Positions 1 through 6,712 of a stretch of DNA of 12,213 nucleotides are shown piece after piece. The notes under the pieces are model-generated. The model was not told the DNA's origin, ran no database searches, and saw nothing but the letters and a program-made list of their open reading frames with translations. Numbering within the stretch: the stretch's first letter is position 1; each line of letters begins with the position of its first letter. A program made the position numbers and the translations under genes. The stretch spans positions 1 to 12,213 of the forward strand of contig JACFNY010000033.1 of NCBI GenBank assembly GCA_019454625.1. Direction: 5' to 3'. This DNA comes from Sphingomonadaceae bacterium. GTDB lineage: Bacteria; Pseudomonadota; Alphaproteobacteria; Sphingomonadales; Sphingomonadaceae.

Positions 1-2547
1 GACTTCGTCGACATCTCGAACATTCCCGTCGCCGCGATCGAGCGCATCGAGATTCTTCAGGACGGCGCTTCGGCCGTCTACGGCTCGGACGCGGTCGGCG
101 GCGTCGTCAACATCATCCTGAAGCGCAAGGTGGACGGCCTCCATGCGCTGGCCCGTGTCGGCACGACGACCGAGGGTGGCGGCACCGAGTATCAGGGCAG
201 CCTCGTCTGGGGCAACGCGTGGGACAGCGGCAACCTCGTGCTCGGCTACGAATACAACAAGCGCGAGAACGTGCTGGCCTCGAAGCGCGGCTTCAACGGC
301 GGCGACCTCTCGGATCGCGGCGGTGTCAACTGGCCAATCTACACGAGCCGCGCGGGCAGCGCCGCCAACATCTTCTCGGGCAACGCGGCCTTCAACGGTG
401 CCGTCGCCTACACGGTTCCGAACGGATCGGGGGCCGGCCTCACCATCGCCGACCTGACGCCGGCAACCGGCGGTTTCGGCAACAGCTTCGATCCGTGGGC
501 CGGATTCGACATCATCCCGGAAATGCGACGGCACAGCCTGTTCCTGTCGTTCGATCAGGAGATCAGCGACAAGGTCTCGCTCCACGGCGGCGCCCGCTAC
601 ACGGATCGCAAGGGTAGCTACAACACGGGTTTCGCGCCGTTCTACGGCGCCGTACCGACGACGAACCCGGCCTATATCACCGGTGTTTCGAACAACTTCG
701 GCGTGCTGATCGACGACGTGCCGCTGACGCGCGATGTGCGCGTGAAGAGCCTCGCGCTCGATGGCGGCGTCCGCATCGAGATGTTCGGCGACTGGCAGGC
801 GGATGCCACCCTGTCGTACAGCCGCGAGAAGCAAGGTCGCCAAAGCACCATGTTGCGCGATTCGAACGTCGGCGAACGGCTGCCCAGCGGCGCGTTCGCA
901 CCGAGCTCAATCGTCTGCTCGCTGATGGGGCCGATCGCCATGCCGACGACGCCGCAGCAGACGTTCTGCGCAGGTCTCGGCTACGAGACGTGGAACCCTT
1001 ATTCGACGCAGCCGCTTTCGGCCGCAGTGATCGGCCAACTCATCGGTTACGAGGACCTGACCTTCAATTCGGACGTGGTGCAGGGCACGGTCAAGTTCGA
1101 CGGCACGCTCGTCGATCTGCCGGGCGGCGGGCTGAAGCTCGCGGCGGGCGTCGACTATCGCAAGGAGAAGATCAACGGTCTCCTCGATTTCAACTACCGC
1201 AGCATCAATCCCTACACGGTCGAATACGGCACGACGAAGCAGGACGTGTTCTCGATGTTCGCCGAGGCCTCGATCCCCATCGTCGGCGAGGAGAACGCGA
1301 TGCCCGGCATCGCCGCGCTCGAGTTCTCCGCCGCGGTGCGCCACGAGACGTCGAGCAGCACCGGCCTCAAGGAATTCTCGACGACGGACCCGAAGTTCGG
1401 GTTCCGCTACGCACCGTTCGACGGTTTCAACATCCGCGGAAGCTGGGGCACCTCGTTCCACGCCCCGCCGATGCGTTTCCAGTACAGCGGCGCGCAGCCG
1501 GTGCCCGGCGGCAACGCCATCTTCTATGCGAACGCCTTCTACACGGCGCCGTGCAACACGACACTCGTCGAGCTGAACGGCTTCACCGGCACGCCGGGTT
1601 CGCCGACCGGAAGCTGCACGTTCACCGGCATGGTCGTCTCCGGAGGCGCCGGCCCGACGCTCGATCCCGAGACGGCCGAGACATGGACGCTCGGCTTCGA
1701 TTTCACGCCGTCGTCGGTCCCCGGTCTCCGGCTTGCCGCGAACTATTTCAACATCGAGATCGAGAACCGGCTCGTCCGCATCACGTCGGGCACGCTCGGC
1801 GGCATCCTTGCGAACTACTTCGCGACGGGTACCAGCCCCTACATCAACAACCTCGTCTTCGATCCCTCCGAGGCGCTGGTGACTTCACTGTTCAACGATC
1901 CGCGCTTCCTCGGCCTTTCGGGACCGGGGCCGACCCGGGCGCCGGGTGATGTGGCCGCCATCATCTACGCGACGCAGACCAACCTCGCGAACCTGAAGAT
2001 GAAGGGCCTCGACCTGTCGCTGAACTACGCGTTCGACGCGGGTTCGCTCGGCGGGTTCGAGCTGTTCGGCAACGGCACGCTGATCACCAGCTACAAGGTG
2101 GAAGGCTCGCCGGGCAGCGGCTACGTCGACAAGCTCGGCGTCTACGAGAGCATGGGCAACCCGGTGAAGTTCAAGTCGCGGCAGGGTATCGCGTGGAACA
2201 AGGGGCCGGTCTCGCTCGTCGTGTCCGCGAACTACACCGACGGCTACAAGTGCGAGACGGGCTGCTTCGTGCCGTCCTCGACCGGCGCGCCCGTCGCCAA
2301 CACCGATCCGGTCAAGATCGACTCGTGGCTGACGTTCGACCTTCAGCTCGGCGTCGACCTCGGCGGCCTCGGTGGCGCGTTCAAGGATGCGGGGCTCACC
2401 TTCAACGCCCTCAACATCTTCAACGAGGACCCGCCCTTCATCGACACGGGCCGCGTCGTGACCGGCAACGCGCCGGAGCCCTACGACACGGCGAACGCCA
2501 CGATCATCGGGCGCACCGTCTCGCTGACGCTGACCAAGCGCTTCTAG
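1..2547 (+). CDS. TonB-dependent outer-membrane receptor (5' end outside window)
   Basis: The reading frame is open from base 1, so the gene starts upstream; 848 residues are visible. Such receptors import large substrates across the outer membrane using TonB energy. The first ~43 residues are the end of the plug domain, including IERIEILQDGASAVYGSDA and VGGVVNIILKRK, a hallmark of the family. The rest is rich in alternating aromatic/polar strands typical of a 22-strand barrel, with FNALNIFNEDPPF near the end and a terminal aromatic residue (TLTKRF). Six cysteines fall in three close pairs in loop-like segments (residues 306/323, 518/539, 751/755), suggesting disulfide-stabilised extracellular loops. 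The signal peptide, TonB box and start of the plug lie outside the window. The substrate cannot be read from sequence; its position beside a regulator and secreted hydrolases suggests the locus's growth substrate rather than an iron chelate, but this is inference. The family call is very secure. Confidence 0.96.
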   Translation, partial: DFVDISNIPVAAIERIEILQDGASAVYGSDAVGGVVNIILKRKVDGLHALARVGTTTEGGGTEYQGSLVWGNAWDSGNLVLGYEYNKRENVLASKRGFNGGDLSDRGGVNWPIYTSRAGSAANIFSGNAAFNGAVAYTVPNGSGAGLTIADLTPATGGFGNSFDPWAGFDIIPEMRRHSLFLSFDQEISDKVSLHGGARYTDRKGSYNTGFAPFYGAVPTTNPAYITGVSNNFGVLIDDVPLTRDVRVKSLALDGGVRIEMFGDWQADATLSYSREKQGRQSTMLRDSNVGERLPSGAFAPSSIVCSLMGPIAMPTTPQQTFCAGLGYETWNPYSTQPLSAAVIGQLIGYEDLTFNSDVVQGTVKFDGTLVDLPGGGLKLAAGVDYRKEKINGLLDFNYRSINPYTVEYGTTKQDVFSMFAEASIPIVGEENAMPGIAALEFSAAVRHETSSSTGLKEFSTTDPKFGFRYAPFDGFNIRGSWGTSFHAPPMRFQYSGAQPVPGGNAIFYANAFYTAPCNTTLVELNGFTGTPGSPTGSCTFTGMVVSGGAGPTLDPETAETWTLGFDFTPSSVPGLRLAANYFNIEIENRLVRITSGTLGGILANYFATGTSPYINNLVFDPSEALVTSLFNDPRFLGLSGPGPTRAPGDVAAIIYATQTNLANLKMKGLDLSLNYAFDAGSLGGFELFGNGTLITSYKVEGSPGSGYVDKLGVYESMGNPVKFKSRQGIAWNKGPVSLVVSANYTDGYKCETGCFVPSSTGAPVANTDPVKIDSWLTFDLQLGVDLGGLGGAFKDAGLTFNALNIFNEDPPFIDTGRVVTGNAPEPYDTANATIIGRTVSLTLTKRF

Positions 2548-2555
2548 GCAGGGCA

Positions 2556-2589
2556 GGCGGGGACCGGTGCGAACGTATCGGTCCCTGCT
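2556..2589 (+). terminator. Strong hairpin after the receptor gene, likely transcription terminator
   Basis: Eight bases after the receptor stop codon, 2556-2570 pairs with 2575-2589 around a GAAC loop. The stem is 15 bp, GC-rich, with four G-T wobbles. No T-run follows, so it is not a textbook intrinsic terminator; it may act with Rho or protect the 3' end. A weaker competing hairpin (2590-2595 with 2611-2616) follows. The rest of the 109-base gap before the regulator holds that gene's predicted promoter. Confidence 0.5.
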
Positions 2590-2620
2590 CCCCGTCCCTC
2601 GGCTGCTTTCACGGGGGTGG

Positions 2621-2650
2621 TTTCCAACGGCATCCCGTTCATTCTAGAAT
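2621..2650 (+). promoter_or_regulatory. Predicted promoter of the GntR regulator (leaderless)
   Basis: A -10 like element TAGAAT (2645-2650, 5 of 6 to TATAAT) lies 18 bp downstream of a weak -35 TTTCCA (2621-2626). Transcription would begin about 7 bases later, at or near the ATG at 2657. No Shine-Dalgarno sequence lies before that ATG, consistent with a leaderless mRNA. The -10 sits inside a perfect 12-bp palindrome, CATTCTAGAATG (2640-2651), which could be an autoregulatory site. It does not resemble the AACGTATACGTT operator found elsewhere in the locus. Confidence 0.4.
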
Positions 2651-2656
2651 GCGCCG

Positions 2657-3400
2657 ATGACCGAAGACCCTGACCAGAACGAAGACGTGGCGGTCGCCAA
2701 GACGATCGCCAACCACACCTATCAGCAGTTGCGTCGCGATATCGTTTCGGGCGTCCTCGCGCCCGGCTCCAAGCTGCGCATGGACATGCTGATCAAGCGC
2801 TACGGCGTCGGCATGAGCCCGCTGCGCGAGGCGCTGGTGAGATTGACCGGCGACGCGCTGGTGCACGCGGAAGGGCAGCGCGGGTTCTGGGTCTCGCCGA
2901 TCTCGATCGAAGAGCTCGACGACACGATGGCGATCCGCACGCTGATCGAGACGGAGGCTGTGGTCCGGTCCATCGAGCACGGCGGCCCGGAGTGGGAAGA
3001 GCGCGTTCGCCAGGCCTACGAGACCCTGTCGTCGCTGGAAGCGCGGCTTTCCGAAAACGACGAGGGCGTGCTCGCCCAGTGGGAACGCGCCAACGCGCAG
3101 TTCCACGAAGCGCTCGTTTCGGCCTGCGGGTCGCCGTGGCTCGTTCGCCTGCGCCGTATGCTGCACCAGCATTCGGAGCGCTACCGGGCGATCTCGCTCG
3201 CCAACCGTCCGGCAGGGCGCGACGTCCACGACGAGCACGAGGCCATCGCCGAGGCGGCGCTCAGCCGCAAGTCGCTGCGGGCTAGCCGACTGATCGAGGT
3301 TCACCTGCAACGGACCGCCGATGCCGTGCGGGAAGCGATGCGGGCACGCGAGGAGGAAGCCGCGCCGCCCAGAGGCAAGCGGCGGCAGGGCGCGCGCTGA
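2657..3400 (+). CDS. GntR-family transcriptional regulator, FCD (FadR-like) subfamily
   Basis: A 247-residue DNA-binding regulator. Residues ~14-80 form the winged helix-turn-helix: YQQLRRDIVSGVLAPGSKLR, then the recognition region GVGMSPLREALVRLTGDALV and the wing EGQRGFWV. Residues ~85-230 are an all-helical FCD ligand domain. Its expected metal/ligand residues are visible: N146, H150 (ANAQFH), H194 (DEHEAI) and H216 (EVHLQ), with Asn replacing the Asp often found at the first position. The C-terminus is a short basic tail. FCD regulators usually repress catabolic operons until a carboxylate or aromatic inducer binds. Two copies of a GTATAC-centred palindrome upstream of neighbouring operons fit this subfamily's operators, so it is probably the local regulator (inference). 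The ATG at 2657 has no Shine-Dalgarno, fitting a leaderless message. No close homologue or inducer is recognised. Confidence 0.93.
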   Translation: MTEDPDQNEDVAVAKTIANHTYQQLRRDIVSGVLAPGSKLRMDMLIKRYGVGMSPLREALVRLTGDALVHAEGQRGFWVSPISIEELDDTMAIRTLIETEAVVRSIEHGGPEWEERVRQAYETLSSLEARLSENDEGVLAQWERANAQFHEALVSACGSPWLVRLRRMLHQHSERYRAISLANRPAGRDVHDEHEAIAEAALSRKSLRASRLIEVHLQRTADAVREAMRAREEEAAPPRGKRRQGAR

Positions 3401-3460
3401 AAAAAAGCGCGGTGACGAAATGTGGTGACGGAGGCAACGGGTGTTCTCCGGCGGGTAGAA

Positions 3461-3476
3461 ACAACGTATACGTTGT
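3461..3476. promoter_or_regulatory. Palindromic operator upstream of the serine-hydrolase operon
   Basis: ACAACGTATACGTTGT is a perfect 16-bp palindrome, 17 bases before the start codon at 3493. Its first 14 bases recur exactly at 10364-10377. The GTATAC centre flanked by inverted arms fits operators of GntR/FCD proteins, and such a gene ends 60 bases upstream. A TATACG or TGTAAA -10 like element overlaps the site, but I see no convincing -35, so the exact promoter is unresolved. Nothing else notable lies in 3401-3460 except a short hairpin at the regulator's stop codon. Confidence 0.8.
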
Positions 3477-3481
3477 AAATC

Positions 3482-3488
3482 GGGAGGG
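3482..3488 (+). promoter_or_regulatory. Ribosome binding site fixing the serine-hydrolase start
   Basis: GGGAGGG lies 4 bases before the ATG at 3493 and directly precedes a typical signal peptide. The frame is open further upstream to an ATG at 3412, but that start would translate the operator palindrome, so 3493 is the better start. Confidence 0.75.
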
Positions 3489-3492
3489 GTTC

Positions 3493-4698
3493 ATGATCAT
3501 ACGCAAGGGGGTGTTGACGTGCGTGGCGGTGTTGCTTGCGGGGGCCGCCGCGGCGCAGCCGCTGTCGCCGCTGGCCGAGGCGCGCACGCATGTCGGCGAT
3601 GCCGACATCAATGTCGTGACGTTCCGCGCGATGGACGCGTTCTTCCCCTCGGCGCCCGTTGCCGCGGGGCGGGCGGCGAAGCTGCCGGAACGCCGGAGCG
3701 CGCTTTCGCCGGAGGTGCGCTTCGCGGACGGCGCAGCGCCGTTCGAGGCCGCGCTTGACCGCACGTACACGAACGCGCTGCTGGTGCTGCGGGACGGCGC
3801 GATCGTCGATGAACGCTACCGCAACGGCTCGGGACCGGACTCGCGCTTCACGAGCTGGTCGGTGGCGAAGTCGATCACCTCGATCCTCATCGGCATCGCG
3901 CTCGACAAGGGCATGATCGGGGGGGTCGGCGAGCCCGCCGACAAATACGCGCCCGTGCTGAAGGGAACGGCGTTCGAGGGCGCCACGATCGAGGACCTGC
4001 TGACGATGCGCGACGGCACCAGCTACACCGAGCAGGTGCCGAACGGGGAGTCGACGCTCGACAGGATCAAGCGGCGCTCGTCCTATGCGAACTTCACGGG
4101 CTTTTCCGACGTGACGGGCCTCGGCCTCACGCGCATCCACGCGCCCGGCACGCATTTCAACTATTCAACGCTAACGAGCAGCCTGCTGGCGCGCGTCGTC
4201 GAGGGGGCGAGCGGCATGACGCTCGCCGCCTTCACGGAGAAATACCTCTGGAAGCCCGCAGGCATGGAGGCCTCCGCCTACTGGCAGCTCGACCGTTCTC
4301 CGCCCGAAGGGCTGGCGCTCGGCGGCAGCGGCTTCAACGCCACCCTCCGGGACTTCGGGCGGATCGGCCAACTGATGCTGGACGGCGGCCGGGCGAACGG
4401 CAAGCAGATCGTCTCGAAGGCGTGGGTGGAGAAATCGACGCGGCACTTCGGCGGCGGCCCCGTCATTCCCGGCGCACCGCGCGGCTACGGCTACCAGTGG
4501 TGGACGATGCTCGGCACCGACCGCTTCGAGGCGATCGGCATCCACGGCCAGTTCGTTTCGGTCGATCCGGCGACCCGCACGGTGGTCGTCAAGCTCAGCT
4601 ACTGGCCCGAAAAGGGCGGACAGAAACTCACCATCGAAACCCTTGCGCTCCTCGACGCCGTTCGGGGCGCAGTCTCGGCACAGGAAGGCAAACAATGA
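3493..4698 (+). CDS. Secreted serine hydrolase, beta-lactamase/NylB-like fold
   Basis: A 401-residue protein with a signal peptide (residues 1 to about 22, ending AAAAQ), so probably periplasmic. The fold is that of class C beta-lactamases, DD-peptidases, EstB-type esterases and 6-aminohexanoate-dimer hydrolase (NylB). Visible catalytic motifs are S-x-x-K as SVAK (S123, K126), the second-motif tyrosine in FNYST (Y224), and the third motif IHGQFVSVDP (H351) in place of KTG. The HGQ form and the absence of Asn in Y-x-N point to an esterase/amidase rather than a drug-inactivating lactamase. It is first in a three-gene operon; its TGA overlaps the next ATG by 4 bases. A palindromic operator lies upstream. 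Substrate is unknown; an amide- or ester-linked compound imported by the receptor is plausible. The cysteine in the signal peptide is not a convincing lipobox. Confidence 0.9.
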   Translation: MIIRKGVLTCVAVLLAGAAAAQPLSPLAEARTHVGDADINVVTFRAMDAFFPSAPVAAGRAAKLPERRSALSPEVRFADGAAPFEAALDRTYTNALLVLRDGAIVDERYRNGSGPDSRFTSWSVAKSITSILIGIALDKGMIGGVGEPADKYAPVLKGTAFEGATIEDLLTMRDGTSYTEQVPNGESTLDRIKRRSSYANFTGFSDVTGLGLTRIHAPGTHFNYSTLTSSLLARVVEGASGMTLAAFTEKYLWKPAGMEASAYWQLDRSPPEGLALGGSGFNATLRDFGRIGQLMLDGGRANGKQIVSKAWVEKSTRHFGGGPVIPGAPRGYGYQWWTMLGTDRFEAIGIHGQFVSVDPATRTVVVKLSYWPEKGGQKLTIETLALLDAVRGAVSAQEGKQ

Positions 4699-5315
4699 TC
4701 ACGACCGTACTCATCGCTCTCGCTGCCGCGGCGGCCACGCCGCAGGCGACGTGCGCCACGCCCGAGCAGGCGACCGCCGTGCGCAGCTTCTACGCTTCGC
4801 TTCCGAGCGCGCCGCCGCTCGTGGCGCGGCGGCACATGAACCTCGCCGAGGAGATCGTCTCCTCGGGGCTTTCCGCTGACCATGCGACGGGCGTTTCGGG
4901 CGCGCACTTCAAGGCGGTGTGGGATTCGCTCAGCGAATGGCCGGTGGCCTTCTTCATTATGGACCAGAAGGGCTGGATCATGAAGTTCGAGGGGCCGGTG
5001 CCCGCGCTGCTCGGCAACAAGCGGACCGACGCTTTCACCGACGTGAAAGCGCCCGGCGAAAACGGCCTCATCAGCCACATCCGCCCGGACCTCGTCACTT
5101 CGATCCATGCCGTGGCGCTGCCCGGCGGCATGGGCCGCGACGGCAAGATGCGGGAAGGCATGACCCGCGCGGTGATCTTCTACGACGCCTCGAAGGAATC
5201 CGTGTTCGGCCTCTATGCGAGCCTTGCCGGCGAGGACCTGAACAAGGCGGCGATCCCCGCCTTCGAAAAGACGATGGCGCTGATGCGGACGCTGCCGCAG
5301 GTCTGCGGGCGCTGA
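4695..5315 (+). CDS. Small secreted protein resembling the ChuX/HutX heme-utilisation fold
   Basis: A 206-residue protein whose ATG overlaps the previous stop (ATGA), with AGGAAGG 7 bases upstream, indicating translational coupling. The N-terminus (MITTVLIALAAAAA) looks like a short signal peptide. By eye, residues ~75-195 follow the order of conserved segments in ChuX/HutX proteins: a VWDSLSEWPVAFFIMDQKG strand region, KFEGPVP, a GLISHIRPDLVTSIH segment whose His aligns with GHL of HutX, and AVIFYDASKESVFGLY. Known ChuX/HutX proteins bind or degrade heme in the cytoplasm, so a secreted version in an esterase operon is unexpected; here it may bind another planar or aromatic ligand. Two cysteines (C20, C204) at opposite ends could form a disulfide. 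The coding call is firm (operon position, codon pattern); the family call is tentative, from remembered patterns. Otherwise it is a hypothetical exported protein. Confidence 0.8.
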   Translation: MITTVLIALAAAAATPQATCATPEQATAVRSFYASLPSAPPLVARRHMNLAEEIVSSGLSADHATGVSGAHFKAVWDSLSEWPVAFFIMDQKGWIMKFEGPVPALLGNKRTDAFTDVKAPGENGLISHIRPDLVTSIHAVALPGGMGRDGKMREGMTRAVIFYDASKESVFGLYASLAGEDLNKAAIPAFEKTMALMRTLPQVCGR

Positions 5316-5326
5316 CGGGGATGACG

Positions 5327-6703
5327 ATGAGATCGCTTCTGCTCGGCGCCTGTCTCGCCGCCGCGTTTTCCGTGCCGCATGCCGCGGCGCAGGGCATCCC
5401 CGCGCCGGAGGCATGGGAGTATGTGCGCATGACGCCCGAGGCGCGCAGCGCGCTCCGCGACCGTGTCGACGCCTTGCCGCCCGAGCTTCGGGAAGCGCAC
5501 AACACGGCGCTGTCGGCCAACGTCAACACGCTGCCGACGTGGCTCTACGAAGCGCTCAGCAACGAGCTGGTGGCGCGGCATCATTGCACGACCGGAAGCT
5601 ACAACGGCCCCAAGCCGAAGCCGCCGGTCCCCGACGCATGGGGCTATGTGAAGCGCGTCCCGCACCAGCGCTATCATTACCGCCTGCGCGCGCGACTGCT
5701 GCCGCCCGATGAAAAGGCGGCCTACGACGCGAAGATGGCCGGGGAGATGGCGAAGCTTCCCGCCTGGCTGCAAGAAGCGCTGGAGGAAGAAGCCGTGCGC
5801 TATGACGCCTACCTCGGCCTCGATCCCTGCAAGCGTCCCGGCATCGGGGCGTTCTACAGCGATGCGCCGAAGGCGGTCTCCACGCCGCAATCGGTGCAGT
5901 GGGACCTGACCTCGGCGAAGGGCCACACCTATCGCATCATGATCGCGCCGCCGCTGTCGCCGCCTCCGGCCGAGGGTTGGCCGGTTGTCTACGTGCTCGA
6001 CGGCAACGCCAATTTCGGCACGGTTTCTGATGCGCTGCGCCTGCAGGGGCGGCGGCCGGAGCGCACGGGCGTTTCCGCCGCGCTCGTCGTCGGCATCGGC
6101 TATCCGATCGAGGGACCGTTCGACGAGAAGCGGCGGGGCTACGACTATGTCGTCCATTCGCCGGGCGCGACCTCGCCCAAGCACGGCGCGGACGGACAGC
6201 TGGAGGCCGACAGCGGCGGCGGCGCGGCGGATTTCCTGTCGTTCATCGAAACCGAGCTGAAGCCGGCCGTCGAGAAGGCCTATGCGGTCGACCGGAAACG
6301 GCAGACGTTGCTCGGCCATTCGTTCGGCGGGTTCTTCACGCTCTACACGCTGTTCAATCGCCCGCAGGCGTTCCAGAACTACCTGGCGTTCAGCCCGTCC
6401 GTATGGTGGAACGACCGCTCTCTCCTCGAGGACGAGCGCCGCTTCATCGCCGCGCGCAAGGCAAGCGATCCGCCCGTCAGCCTGTTCGTCGCGACGGGTG
6501 GCCTCGAGGAAACGCAGCGTATTCCGATGGTGACGGACAGCCGCGAGGTCGTCTCGCGCCTGAAGGCCGCGGCGGACCGCGGCGTGAAGACGGACCTCTA
6601 CATCGCCGAGGGCGAGGACCACGGCTCCATCGTGCCGACCGCGCTCAGCCGGGCGCTGCGTGCGCGCATCGGCGACGGCTTCGAAAAGACGGCGGGCAAA
6701 TAG
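5327..6703 (+). CDS. Secreted IroE/Fes-like alpha/beta-hydrolase esterase with duplicated N-terminal domain
   Basis: A 458-residue protein, third in the operon, 11 bases after the preceding gene. A signal peptide (about residues 1-22, ending HAAAQ) predicts periplasmic location. Residues ~27-165 contain a two-fold repeat (separate entry). Residues ~180-455 are a putative-esterase (esterase D/IroE/Fes) hydrolase: GWPVVYVLDGNANFGT, ALVVGIGYP, nucleophile elbow GHSFGG (S332), ASFSP-like FSPSVWW, and GEDHGS with catalytic H432. The acid residue is not certain. Relatives cleave catecholate-siderophore esters or other carboxyl esters. A paralogue without the N-terminal repeats begins at 11509. Its end converges on the tannase-like gene with only 9 bases between stop codons and no room for a terminator. 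The start could also be ATG at 5321; 5327 is favoured by GGGG six bases upstream. Confidence 0.9.
   Translation: MRSLLLGACLAAAFSVPHAAAQGIPAPEAWEYVRMTPEARSALRDRVDALPPELREAHNTALSANVNTLPTWLYEALSNELVARHHCTTGSYNGPKPKPPVPDAWGYVKRVPHQRYHYRLRARLLPPDEKAAYDAKMAGEMAKLPAWLQEALEEEAVRYDAYLGLDPCKRPGIGAFYSDAPKAVSTPQSVQWDLTSAKGHTYRIMIAPPLSPPPAEGWPVVYVLDGNANFGTVSDALRLQGRRPERTGVSAALVVGIGYPIEGPFDEKRRGYDYVVHSPGATSPKHGADGQLEADSGGGAADFLSFIETELKPAVEKAYAVDRKRQTLLGHSFGGFFTLYTLFNRPQAFQNYLAFSPSVWWNDRSLLEDERRFIAARKASDPPVSLFVATGGLEETQRIPMVTDSREVVSRLKAAADRGVKTDLYIAEGEDHGSIVPTALSRALRARIGDGFEKTAGK
5405..5815 (+). repeat. Two tandem ~62-residue protein repeats in the esterase N-terminus
   Basis: Residues 27-88 and 102-163 align without gaps at an offset of 75. 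Shared landmarks are P-[ED]-A-W-x-Y-V-[RK], a central L-P-P, and L-P-x-W-L-x-E-A-L-x-x-E. Each repeat looks helical. A lone cysteine follows near each end (C87, C168). The linker between them is Pro/Lys-rich (GPKPKPPVP). DNA identity is modest, so the duplication is old. I do not recognise this module from a named family. Confidence 0.8.
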
Positions 6704-6712
6704 GGAAGGGCG

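Noticed and set aside
2571..2584. GAACGTATCGGTCC resembles half of the locus operator upstream of the regulator
   Set aside because: Only AACGTAT matches; the second arm is broken and the sequence is explained by the loop side of the hairpin at 2556-2589. Weak binding cannot be excluded.
3393..3411. Short hairpin CGCGCT/AGCGCG with an A-rich loop at the regulator's stop codon
   Set aside because: Six-base stem with no following T-run; not a convincing terminator in either direction.
3514..3531. Possible lipobox cysteine (LTC) in the serine hydrolase signal peptide
   Set aside because: The Cys is followed by more hydrophobic core (VAVLLAG) and a standard AxA-type cleavage region, so a lipoprotein signal is unlikely.
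3493..4698. Beta-lactamase resistance gene
   Set aside because: SxxK is present but the third motif is HGQ rather than KTG and Y-x-N is Y-S-T, as in esterase/amidase members; context is catabolic.
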